In this document: positions 16,734 through 23,702 of the stretch, one piece after another
Position numbering within the stretch: the first letter of the stretch is position 1
Layout of the letters: the number at the start of each line of letters is the position of its first letter
From: Bacteroidales bacterium
GTDB taxonomy: Bacteria > Bacteroidota > Bacteroidia > Bacteroidales > JAAYJT01
Direction of reading: 5' to 3'
Length of the DNA: 41,473 nt
Assembly (NCBI GenBank): GCA_012522795.1
Contig: JAAYJT010000025.1
Location: 1 to 41,473 of the forward strand
The notes under the pieces: model-generated
What the model saw: the letters and a program-made list of their open reading frames with translations, nothing else
Database searches by the model: none
Told to the model about the DNA's origin: nothing
Translations under genes and position numbers: made by a program

Positions 16734-17435
16734 ATGAAGTATTATACAAAGAAAGAAACCAAGATACAGGTTTTTGAAGGAAAAGAAACCGAATTTATAA
16801 ACTATTCACCCAAGAATGAATTTGAAAGGTTGTATTATTTGCATCCACCACCAGAACCAACAATTGAAGGAAAAGTAAAACACCTTATTATAAAGTTGTT
16901 TGAACAACTGGAAGCGGAAAGGCAAGGACGGTTGAAATACCATTTTGACCCCCACGAATTTTTAATAGTGCAAGAAGTTGATTCAAGCATTAGGGATAAA
17001 ATGTTAAGTATGTTAGCAAATACATTGGCTTATTACCCCAAAGAACTAAGAACAATACACGAACAGGATATTAGAACTTACATTGAAACATTTGAAACAA
17101 AAGAACCTTTGAAAACTGAACCAAATACAAAGGACTTTCAGTTAAGCAACTTAATTACACACAATAACAGTACTAAAATTGTTGAAGCAATTAAGATTCA
17201 ATATAAAAACATTAAAGGGAAGCGGCTTAAATTGCTGTTAATAGCATTACAGGAACTTAACTTGATACCAACAGAACGTATTGCAACTACCTTTCACAAT
17301 TGCTGTAAAAAGGAATTTAACTGGGATATTGCAAGTTATAGCGCAATGAATGATACTATTTATAATGAACTAACAGATAAAACAGAACTTGAAGGCATGA
17401 AGCAATTCATAAAAAATATAATAGGCACAAATTAA
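16734..17435 (+). CDS. Element-encoded protein of unknown function
   Basis: I do not recognise this 233-aa protein. It starts 19 bp after the integrase gene and shares a nearly identical ribosome-binding leader with it, so the two are probably expressed together. It is soluble, rich in Lys/Glu and mostly helical (ERLYYLHPPPEP early, then ERQGRLKYHFDPHEFLIVQE). The C-terminal part (about 155-233) looks like a helical bundle with CCKKEFNW. No enzymatic motif, signal peptide or membrane span is visible. Confidence 0.7.
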   Translation: MKYYTKKETKIQVFEGKETEFINYSPKNEFERLYYLHPPPEPTIEGKVKHLIIKLFEQLEAERQGRLKYHFDPHEFLIVQEVDSSIRDKMLSMLANTLAYYPKELRTIHEQDIRTYIETFETKEPLKTEPNTKDFQLSNLITHNNSTKIVEAIKIQYKNIKGKRLKLLLIALQELNLIPTERIATTFHNCCKKEFNWDIASYSAMNDTIYNELTDKTELEGMKQFIKNIIGTN

Positions 17436-17438
17436 GCA

Positions 17439-17471
17439 ACTTGTATAAACTTGTATTTACTTGTATACAAG
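17439..17471. promoter_or_regulatory. Helically phased repeat and palindrome (candidate operator)
   Basis: ACTTGTAT occurs three times at exactly 10-bp spacing (17439, 17449, 17459), and the last copy merges into the perfect 12-bp palindrome CTTGTATACAAG (17460-17471). A further TACAA follows at about 17476. The array lies 80-110 bp before the HTH/excisionase-like gene. One-turn spacing puts all sites on one DNA face, as for cooperative binding by a regulator or an excisionase. Confidence 0.65.
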
Positions 17472-17549
17472 ATAATACAACCGAATATTTGAATAAATAA
17501 CAAAGCAAGCAGGTTAAATTTGCAATGAATTATTAAATTTATTGCAGAT

Positions 17550-17900
17550 ATGACAAGTTTAACATTTGACAGATTACCAGAAGCGGTGACAATGCTTATT
17601 AGTGAAGTTAGCGAAATTAAACAATTGCTAATTGAACAACAGCCGTTACCCCCTGAACCAACAGAAAGGTTTTTGACTATTCAAGAAGCAGCGGAATTCT
17701 TAAACCTTACAGTCCCGACATTATACAGCAAAGTACACAAAAGACAAATACCCGTAATGAAACAGGGTAAACGACTATACTTTTCAAGTACTGAATTAAT
17801 GGAATACCTGAAAGCAGGGCGCAAGAAAACAAATGCTGAAATTGAACTGGAAGCAGAAGCGTATTTGCTGAATAAAAAGAAAGGGGGCAATAATGAATAG
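17550..17900 (+). CDS. Excisionase-like helix-turn-helix protein
   Basis: This 116-aa protein has a MerR-like HTH_17 domain at about residues 40-95: RFLTIQEAAEFLNLTVPTLY and KVHKRQIPVMKQGKRLYFSS, then a recognition of the EYLKAGRKK type. Such proteins in Bacteroidota integrative elements act as excisionases or regulators of excision. The N-terminal 30 residues form a likely coiled helix (LPEAVTMLISEVSEIKQLL). The phased repeat just upstream is a plausible binding site. The gene overlaps the next by 8 bp. Confidence 0.85.
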   Translation: MTSLTFDRLPEAVTMLISEVSEIKQLLIEQQPLPPEPTERFLTIQEAAEFLNLTVPTLYSKVHKRQIPVMKQGKRLYFSSTELMEYLKAGRKKTNAEIELEAEAYLLNKKKGGNNE

Positions 17901-18204
17901 ATCATTAAAAACCCCCGTTCTTTTACATAAAGGACGGTACAAAGATAAGAATTATTTTACACAATACAATAGGGTATTTACAGCGCTTTACAAGCAACCT
18001 AAAACAATGCCAATGGTTTCTATTGAAACCGGTATTTTAAGGGCTAATATTTGCCGGTACATTGCCAGAATGCAAGAAAAGGAAAGTGTAGTTGTTGTTC
18101 GCAAGGGTATTTGTCCGGTCTCAAAACACCGTGCAGAATTCTATACTACCAATTTTGTTGAACATTCAAATATTGATAGCTATGGAATTGAAACCAGTAT
18201 TTAA
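17893..18204 (+). CDS. Small winged-helix-like DNA-binding protein
   Basis: This 103-aa basic protein is of a type I recall from Bacteroidota mobile elements. The central part (YNRVFTALYKQPKTMPMVSI and TGILRANICRYIARMQEKES) reads as a helix-turn-helix, followed by a likely wing (VVVVRKGICPVSKHRAEFYTTN). It overlaps the upstream gene by 8 bp and the downstream gene by 23 bp, which indicates translational coupling. A regulatory role is inferred; no target is known. Confidence 0.65.
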   Translation: MNRSLKTPVLLHKGRYKDKNYFTQYNRVFTALYKQPKTMPMVSIETGILRANICRYIARMQEKESVVVVRKGICPVSKHRAEFYTTNFVEHSNIDSYGIETSI

Positions 18205-19576
18205 TGACCTTGACAATCCGGAAGTTATTCTAAATCATTTTAAGCAACTAAAGGTTATGTCGAAAGCAAATCAAAATCCCTTTCCGGTTGAAGTGTTTCC
18301 AGAAGCTATACAGGAAATAATAATTTCAACAAATGAAAGCTTGAAATTTCCAATTGACTTTATGGGGGCTTCAATACTTTATGCTGTTTCTGTTTCAATA
18401 GGAAATACACACCGTATTGAAGTAATGAAAGGTTGGCAAGAAACACCCGTTTTATACCTGGCTATTGTTGGGCGTGCAGGAACAAATAAAACACACCCAC
18501 TAACCTTTGCTTTAAAGCCAATTGAACAAAGGGACAATAAAAAATATCAGGAATACCTGATTGAAAAACAAAAATATGATTCTATTGTAACACTTTCTAA
18601 GAAAGAAAGGGAACAACAAGGATATGATGAACCTATAAGACCAAGTTGGGAACAAATACTAGTAACTGACTTTACACCTGAAGCGCTTGTAGATGTACAC
18701 AAATTCAATTTAAGGGGTATTGGCGTTTATAATGATGAACTGGCAAGTTGGTATAAAAACTTCAACCGGTATAACAAGGGAAGCGAAGAACAATTTTGGT
18801 TAAGTGCCTGGAGTGGTAAACCGATAAGGGTAAACCGAAAAACAAGCGAACCGAATTACATACCATTTCCGTTTATTTCAGTTATAGGGACAATTCAACC
18901 AGGTATTTTAAATGAATTAGCTGATAACAGAACTGAAAACGGATTTATAGACAGATTGCTGTTTGTTATACCTGATAACCTAAAAAAAGAATACTGGAGT
19001 GAAACAGAATTAAACCCTTTAATAACTGAAAGTTGGGAAAATATTATTTCAAACCTTTTAAATATACCATTAGAAGGGGATATAGATAATAACAGCCCTA
19101 AACCAGTAGTATTGAAGTTTAAACCCGAAGCAAGACAACTTTTAACTGAATGGCAAAGGGAATTAACAGACCTTAGTAATAAGCCCGAAAATGAAGCGAT
19201 TAGCGGTATTTATGCTAAAGTTGAAATGTATGCCGTTCGGTTTGCTTTAATACTTCAAATGTTACGGTATGCCTGCAATATAGATAATAAATATGCGATT
19301 GGTATTGAAGCTGTGCAAGGGGCGTTAAAGTTGGTTGAATATTTCACAAAAACAGCTATTAAGGTTTTTAATATTGTAACAGATGCAAGCCCACTTGACA
19401 AATTGCCACTTGATAAACAAACTTTTTATTTGAGTTTATCAGATACCTTTACAACAAATGAAGGTTTGCAAATTGCTTTAAATATGGGAATACCTGAACG
19501 AACTTACAAACGGTTTTTGAATAGAAAAGATTTATTCAAATGGACAAAACAAGGTGAATATGAAAGGTTATACTGA
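18182..19576 (+). CDS. DUF3987-type P-loop replication protein
   Basis: This protein of about 464 aa carries a Walker A-like loop GRAGTNKT (residues 97-104), followed by the DUF3987 pattern: VTDFTPEALVDV, GIGVYNDELASWYKNFNRY, SEEQFWLSAWSGKPIRVNRK, and a hydrophobic VIGTIQPGILNEL with NGFIDRLLFVIP. DUF3987 proteins are found with primase-like domains in plasmids, phages and islands and are thought to act as replicative ATPases or helicases. I start it at 18182 (MELKPVF) rather than at an upstream in-frame codon at 18092, which would lie deep inside the previous gene. The iteron array begins just past its end. Confidence 0.82.
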   Translation: MELKPVFNDLDNPEVILNHFKQLKVMSKANQNPFPVEVFPEAIQEIIISTNESLKFPIDFMGASILYAVSVSIGNTHRIEVMKGWQETPVLYLAIVGRAGTNKTHPLTFALKPIEQRDNKKYQEYLIEKQKYDSIVTLSKKEREQQGYDEPIRPSWEQILVTDFTPEALVDVHKFNLRGIGVYNDELASWYKNFNRYNKGSEEQFWLSAWSGKPIRVNRKTSEPNYIPFPFISVIGTIQPGILNELADNRTENGFIDRLLFVIPDNLKKEYWSETELNPLITESWENIISNLLNIPLEGDIDNNSPKPVVLKFKPEARQLLTEWQRELTDLSNKPENEAISGIYAKVEMYAVRFALILQMLRYACNIDNKYAIGIEAVQGALKLVEYFTKTAIKVFNIVTDASPLDKLPLDKQTFYLSLSDTFTTNEGLQIALNMGIPERTYKRFLNRKDLFKWTKQGEYERLY

Positions 19577-19583
19577 TAACATA

Positions 19584-19777
19584 CTGGCACAACTGGCACA
19601 ACTGGCATTTAGCGCTGTAATGTATTGTATTTCAAAACTTTATTTTCTTTATACAAGTGGCACTTTGTTGGCACAACTGGCATTTTCAAAAATAGTTTGT
19701 GCCACTTGTGCCAAGTTTGTGCCACTAAAAAACAAGCTAAAACCCTTGCTAATTGCGGATTGTGCCACTAATGCCAC
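19584..19777. repeat. Opposed 9-bp iteron array, candidate replication origin
   Basis: TGGCACAA-type units occur at 19585, 19594, 19603 (variant TGGCATTT), 19658 (TGGCACTT), 19669 and 19678 (TGGCATTT). The reverse form TTGTGCCA occurs at 19697, 19706, 19717 and 19760, with a shortened ATGCCAC at 19771. Spacings within each cluster are 9 or 11 bp. The two clusters point toward each other across about 12 bp of A-rich DNA. The array fills the gap between two replication-type genes, as iterons for a replication initiator would. Confidence 0.75.
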
Positions 19778-19833
19778 TAATGCAATGATGTTTTACTGTA
19801 AAACGATTAGTTAAACCGTTTATACTTTGAAAT

Positions 19834-21171
19834 ATGAATACAATGTACCAATACATATTAGAAAAAGGAAGTGTAAAATATTATTGCCCTAACTGTAAGG
19901 CAAAAACATTTGTAAAGTACATTGATACAAACACGGGTGAATATTTACCGGAACAGTACGGACGTTGCGACCGTGAAAGTAAATGTTCTTACCATTTAAA
20001 TCCTTATTCAGACGGTTACGCAAAAACTAATGTTAAACAACAAAAGCAATTTCATATTATTAAGAAACCAGAACCACAACCTGAACCAGTATTCTTTGAC
20101 TTTGATACATTCAAACAAACATTACAGACTGAACGATATAAAGAAAACACCTTTATTCAAAACCTATTTTACAACGTTGCATTTCCTTTTAAAGTTGATG
20201 ACATTACAAAGGTTGTACAGTTGTACCGGCTGGGTACGGTTGCAAAAGGCTATTGGAAGTGCGCAATAACATTTCCATTCATTGATATTGAAAATAATGT
20301 TAGGGCTATACAGGTAAAGCAATTTGATGAAAAAAACCATACCTTAAGCACTAACTTTTTACATTCAATAATTGAAAAACACCATACCAGGAACAATAAA
20401 CCTTTACCCGAATGGCTTAAAAAGTACACTGACCAGGATAAGAAAATTACATGCTTATTTGGTGAGCACCTTTTGAATAAGCACCCCAGTAACCCCGTTG
20501 CATTAGTAGAAGCACCTAAAACAGCCGTTTACGGTACGTTGTATTTCGGCTTACCTGAGACCCCTGAAGACCTTATTTGGTTAGCAGTGTACAATAAAAG
20601 CAGCTTTTCATTTGATAAATTGAAGGTATTGCAGGGGCGTTTTGTTATTGTATTTCCTGACCTTTCAAAAGACGGTAATACCTTTAAAGAATGGGAAACC
20701 AAGGCCAAAGAATATGAAAGACGTTTACCTGGAACACATTTTATTTTTTCGGAATTATTAGAACAGAAAGCACCTGACCAGGATAAAGCAGAAGGAAATG
20801 ATATTGCAGATTATTTTATAAAACATGACTGGAAGCCATTTAGGAAACAAACCGAACCTAAAAAAGTTATTGAAGTTACCCACAAAACAAAACATTTTAA
20901 TTTGCACACTGAACCATTGCCGAAAGTTGGACAAATTGTACCACCTAAGAAAACAGAAGACTGGAACAAGATCATTTCAGAACTTGAAAATTGTTTTTCA
21001 AATATTGAAATACCCGAACAACCAGTAAGGCTAAACGATTGCGCCACAATAATAAATTGTTCAACGTTTATTGAAAAGCACCTTACATTTGTTAAGGCTA
21101 ACAATGGCAACAAAACTTTTTTACCTTACCTTAGTAGATTGCAGGAATTAAAAAACAAATTAGAAGTATGA
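19834..21171 (+). CDS. Zinc-finger and toprim-like replication protein (DUF6371-like)
   Basis: This 445-aa protein starts with a zinc finger (Cys18, Cys21, Cys45, Cys51; CPNC and CDRESKC) like the CHC2-type fingers of primases. A central region has VALVEAPKTAVYGTLYFG and RFVIVFPDLSKDG, which resemble the toprim Glu and Asp-x-Asp-like parts of primases; the order fits DUF6371 proteins of Bacteroidota elements. It probably primes or helps initiate replication of the element at the adjacent iterons. The C-terminal 120 residues look like a separate helical region. It overlaps the next gene by 4 bp (ATGA). Confidence 0.72.
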   Translation: MNTMYQYILEKGSVKYYCPNCKAKTFVKYIDTNTGEYLPEQYGRCDRESKCSYHLNPYSDGYAKTNVKQQKQFHIIKKPEPQPEPVFFDFDTFKQTLQTERYKENTFIQNLFYNVAFPFKVDDITKVVQLYRLGTVAKGYWKCAITFPFIDIENNVRAIQVKQFDEKNHTLSTNFLHSIIEKHHTRNNKPLPEWLKKYTDQDKKITCLFGEHLLNKHPSNPVALVEAPKTAVYGTLYFGLPETPEDLIWLAVYNKSSFSFDKLKVLQGRFVIVFPDLSKDGNTFKEWETKAKEYERRLPGTHFIFSELLEQKAPDQDKAEGNDIADYFIKHDWKPFRKQTEPKKVIEVTHKTKHFNLHTEPLPKVGQIVPPKKTEDWNKIISELENCFSNIEIPEQPVRLNDCATIINCSTFIEKHLTFVKANNGNKTFLPYLSRLQELKNKLEV

Positions 21172-21434
21172 AAGACAGGAAAAAAACAATCAGCGAATTA
21201 GCAGAAAGAATAAAAGCTAAAGAAAATCCGGGTTATATTAGAATATGGTCGTTCAAAGATGGCAGACCTTATTTAGAGGATGAAGGCTTATCAAATGATT
21301 CATTAAAAGTAAACTTACTTGAATCAGGCGGGGGCGAATTACCCAACTGGAAAGCGTTCGACCTGGAAGCAATCGCAAATGAACCAGAGACCAGGCAACG
21401 ATTAACTAACCATAAAATAACCTCAGAGCTATGA
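21168..21434 (+). CDS. Small element-encoded protein of unknown function
   Basis: I do not recognise this 88-aa charged protein. It has a Lys/Glu-rich helical start (RKKTISELAERIKAKENPG), then a strand-like middle (YIRIWSFKDGRPYLEDEGL) and a helical end. Both ends overlap neighbours by 4 bp (ATGA at 21168-21171 and 21431-21434), which strongly supports that it is translated, as part of an operon with the primase-like gene. Confidence 0.65.
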   Translation: MKDRKKTISELAERIKAKENPGYIRIWSFKDGRPYLEDEGLSNDSLKVNLLESGGGELPNWKAFDLEAIANEPETRQRLTNHKITSEL

Positions 21435-21742
21435 ATGATTATTTAAACAACAAGGGTAAATTCAAAGCCGGCAATCCTGGCGGAGGGAGACCGAAGGGAA
21501 GCAAGAACAAATCAAGCGAAAACATTAGGAAGTTTTTTAGTGATTTTCTTGAAAAGCATATTTCAGAACTGAATGAGGCTTTCAATGAATTAGAAGCAAG
21601 GGAAAAATTCAAGGTTTTACTGGATATGGCAAAATACGTTATACCTGTACTAAGATCACAGGATAATATTATTTATGATCTATCTGACGACCTGTTTAAT
21701 GAAGTTGTTGAGCAAATCAAGAAAGAATATCAACTGGATTAA
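21431..21742 (+). CDS. Small protein with DUF5681/small-terminase-like start
   Basis: The 103-aa product starts with GKFKAGNPGGGRPKGSKNKS, an N-terminal arrangement known from DUF5681 proteins and from some phage packaging (small terminase-like) or mobile-element proteins. The rest is helical and acidic (FSDFLEKHISELNEAFNELE, DDLFNEVVEQIKKEYQLD). It could be a DNA-binding partner in packaging or replication; the short length leaves this open. It overlaps the preceding gene by 4 bp. Confidence 0.6.
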   Translation: MNDYLNNKGKFKAGNPGGGRPKGSKNKSSENIRKFFSDFLEKHISELNEAFNELEAREKFKVLLDMAKYVIPVLRSQDNIIYDLSDDLFNEVVEQIKKEYQLD

Positions 21743-21745
21743 AAC

Positions 21746-21904
21746 ATGAGTTTGAGGAGTTCAAACTCCTCGATGAATGATTTAGGTATTAAGCCTAATG
21801 AGAGCGCAAATGCTCGATTAATAAACCGAACAGTAACAGAGCAGCCGGAGGTTGTTCAAGAAGTTATATCTTTGCAATTAATACGACTGTTTTTAATAAA
21901 ATGA
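21746..21904 (+). CDS. Possible 52-aa element protein
   Basis: An ATG three bases after the preceding stop opens a 52-codon frame (MSLRSSNSSMNDLGIKPNES, continuing with TVTEQPEVVQEVISL). The amino-acid mix is protein-like, and the position fits the operon. However, its first third covers the hairpin cluster at 21754-21812, so the sequence there may be kept for structure rather than coding. Confidence 0.35.
   Translation: MSLRSSNSSMNDLGIKPNESANARLINRTVTEQPEVVQEVISLQLIRLFLIK
21754..21812. other. Cluster of three small hairpins near attR
   Basis: Within 60 bp lie GAGGAGT-TCAA-ACTCCTC (21754-21771, perfect 7-bp stem), TAGG-TATTAAG-CCTA (21782-21796) and GAGC-GCAAAT-GCTC (21801-21814 approximately). 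No T tract follows, so none is a clear terminator. They may form a structured RNA or single-strand DNA site such as an origin or packaging signal. Confidence 0.4.
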
Positions 21905-22016
21905 AATAAGCACCCGGAAAGCAGTTTTTAAGTAGTATTTGGGCACTATTTGTACCTTGAGCATAAATAAGCAACTATAATGTACTGATAATAAAACACT
22001 TAACCAAAAATATTAA

Positions 22017-22036
22017 TTTATATATACAAAACTAAT
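22017..22036. repeat. attR core of the integrative element
   Basis: Identical to the 20 bp at 15367-15386. The prfB start codon lies 13 nt to the right, so integration preserves the immediate translation-start region of prfB. Confidence 0.85.
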
Positions 22037-22049
22037 TGTCTGATAAATT

Positions 22050-23139
22050 ATGTTAACATCAGAAATGGTCAAAGAACTGAAACAGAGGCTCGATGCTTTA
22101 AGGAGGTTTCTTTGACATCGATAAGAAGAAGCAACTTATTTCGGAAGAGGAAGAATTAACACATGCTTCCGAGTTCTGGAGCAATACCAAAAAAGCTGAG
22201 GCTGTTTTAAAATCTATTAAAGAAAAGAAAGATTGGGTAAAAGCTTTTGATAAAGCACAAACTACCTATGATGATCTGGTTGTGTTGTGGGAATTTTATC
22301 AGCTTGAGGAAGCAACTGAAGAGGAAGTTGAGAAACAGTATAAAACCTCTTTGAGACTCATTGAAGATCTTGAATTTAGAAATATGCTCAGCGGCGAGGA
22401 AGATAAGCTGGGAGCAATAGTACAGATTAATTCAGGTGCAGGGGGGACTGAAAGTCAGGATTGGGCTGAAATGTTGCTGCGCATGTACCTTCGCTGGGGC
22501 GAACGCAATGGTTATCAAACCACTGTTCTCAATCTTCAGGAAGGAGATACTGCCGGTATAAAAACTGCTTCAATTGAATTTGACGGCAATTATGCTTTCG
22601 GCTATCTGAAAGGTGAGAACGGAGTTCATCGTCTGGTCAGATTATCGCCCTTTGATGCAGCCAACAAACGCCATACTTCATTTGTTTCGGTATATGCATA
22701 TCCTGTAATTGACGATAATATTGTGATAGAAATCAATCCTGCGGATATTTCATGGGATACTTTTCGCTCCAGTGGACCGGGCGGACAAAATGTAAATAAA
22801 GTAGAAACTGCTGTTCGTCTTCGTCACGCTCCTACCGGGATCATAATTGAGTGTCAGGAAACACGGTCACAACAACAAAACCGTGATAAAGCACTACGAA
22901 TGCTTAAATCACAGCTCTATGAGATTGAGCTTAGAAAGAAGCAGGAAGAGCAGGCTAAAATTGAAAGTAGTAAAAAACTTATTGAATGGGGTTCGCAAAT
23001 AAGAAATTATGTAATGCACCCGTATAAATTGGTTAAAGACCTGCGAACAGGATATGAAACATCGAATGTTCAGGCTGTTATGGATGGAGAGATTGATGAT
23101 TTTATCAAGCGCTATCTGATGGAATTTGGTCGCTCTTAA
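22050..23139 (+). CDS. prfB: Peptide chain release factor 2, with programmed +1 frameshift
   Basis: RF2 releases peptides at UAA and UGA. A 21-codon start frame ([20 protein letters not shown] and L) ends at TGA 22113-22115. The slip site CTTTGAC (22110-22116), with a Shine-Dalgarno-like AGGAGG three bases before it, is the classical autoregulatory +1 frameshift: ribosomes slip by one base and continue with [13 protein letters not shown]. The full product is 362 aa. The anticodon-like SPF of RF2 ([12 protein letters not shown]) and GGQ ([13 protein letters not shown]) are present. A start at 22282 would wrongly truncate it. Its stop overlaps the cvpA-like stop by 4 bp. Confidence 0.96.
22101..22116 (+). 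promoter_or_regulatory. RF2 programmed +1 frameshift site
   Basis: AGGAGG TTT CTT TGA C: internal SD-like element, slippery CTT, in-frame TGA followed by C. Low RF2 leaves the TGA unread and favours the shift, so RF2 controls its own synthesis. Confidence 0.95.
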
Positions 23140-23696
23140 ACAATTATAGCTGGAGGATCATCCTTTTTTTCTTCCTTTTTCTCGTCTTTTTTCTCTGGTT
23201 TTACTTCAGGCATCCAATCTTTAACAAGAGGCCAGATACCCGGAATTACCTTTGACAAAGGATTATAAAGGTATGATTTGTTTCGCATTTCACCGGTTAT
23301 CAATTTACCTTTTGTATCAATGCTGTTTATTACAAAAACAAGGATTCCAAGAAAAAGAGCAACGCGTAAAAGACCAAACATCATTCCGAACAAACGATTT
23401 ATTATTCCCAATTCAGCCATTTTCACCAATTTGTCCAACAGGTTCCCAAGTATCTGTATTACTACAACTACAATAACAAATGTTAAAACAAAAGAAATAA
23501 TACTCATATATGAATTGTCGAAACCCATATCGTTGCGAAGCCAGTCGGCAACCATATCTGAAAAATGAATTGAGATCCAGATACCGGCAAATAAAGCTAA
23601 TAGAGAAGTAAGTGACAGAATGAGCCCCTTTGAAAAACCTTTATAGGCAAACCAGACAATAAGGATCAGTAAAACAATATCTATAGCGCTCATCAC
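23136..23696 (-). CDS. CvpA family membrane protein
   Basis: This 186-aa protein has four likely membrane helices (first [20 protein letters not shown], last [15 protein letters not shown]) and the CvpA-family GFSKGLI motif after the first helix. It ends in a highly charged Lys/Glu/Asp tail ([17 protein letters not shown]). CvpA proteins are linked to colicin V production and envelope integrity. It follows the ABC ATPase gene by 6 bp, so it is probably co-transcribed with the mlaE/mlaF-like pair. The start could be one codon later. Confidence 0.83.
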   Translation of the reverse strand: MMSAIDIVLLILIVWFAYKGFSKGLILSLTSLLALFAGIWISIHFSDMVADWLRNDMGFDNSYMSIISFVLTFVIVVVVIQILGNLLDKLVKMAELGIINRLFGMMFGLLRVALFLGILVFVINSIDTKGKLITGEMRNKSYLYNPLSKVIPGIWPLVKDWMPEVKPEKKDEKKEEKKDDPPAIIV

Positions 23697-23702
23697 ATTA
23701 TT

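Larger units (their letters stand above)
21743..22016. other. Right end of the element, little or no coding
   Basis: Apart from the possible 52-aa frame and the hairpins, I see no gene here. A -7-like TATCTTTG lies at 21867-21874, and TATTTGTACCTT at 21947-21958 repeats a 12-mer from the integrase promoter (15506-15517) in the same orientation. Either could start transcription into prfB. Confidence 0.4.
15367..22036 (+). mobile_element. Compact integrative element (candidate phage satellite or IME)
   Basis: The element is about 6.65 kb, bounded by identical 20-bp att cores. It carries, all on one strand, a tyrosine integrase, an unknown 233-aa protein, an excisionase-like HTH protein, a wHTH-like protein, a DUF3987 P-loop protein, an iteron array, a zinc-finger/toprim-like protein and two or three small proteins, one with a small-terminase look. 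Replication genes are present, but no relaxase, conjugation or virion structural gene is seen, so it must rely on a helper for transfer or act as a phage satellite. It sits between recX and prfB. Boundaries are strongly supported; the lifestyle is inferred. Confidence 0.85.

Noticed and set aside
19554-19814. An 86-codon open frame after the DUF3987 gene
   Set aside because: Its translation repeats LAQLAF and ATCAKF-type strings because it reads through the iterons; it has no family look and no own ribosome-binding signal. It is better explained as non-coding repeat DNA.
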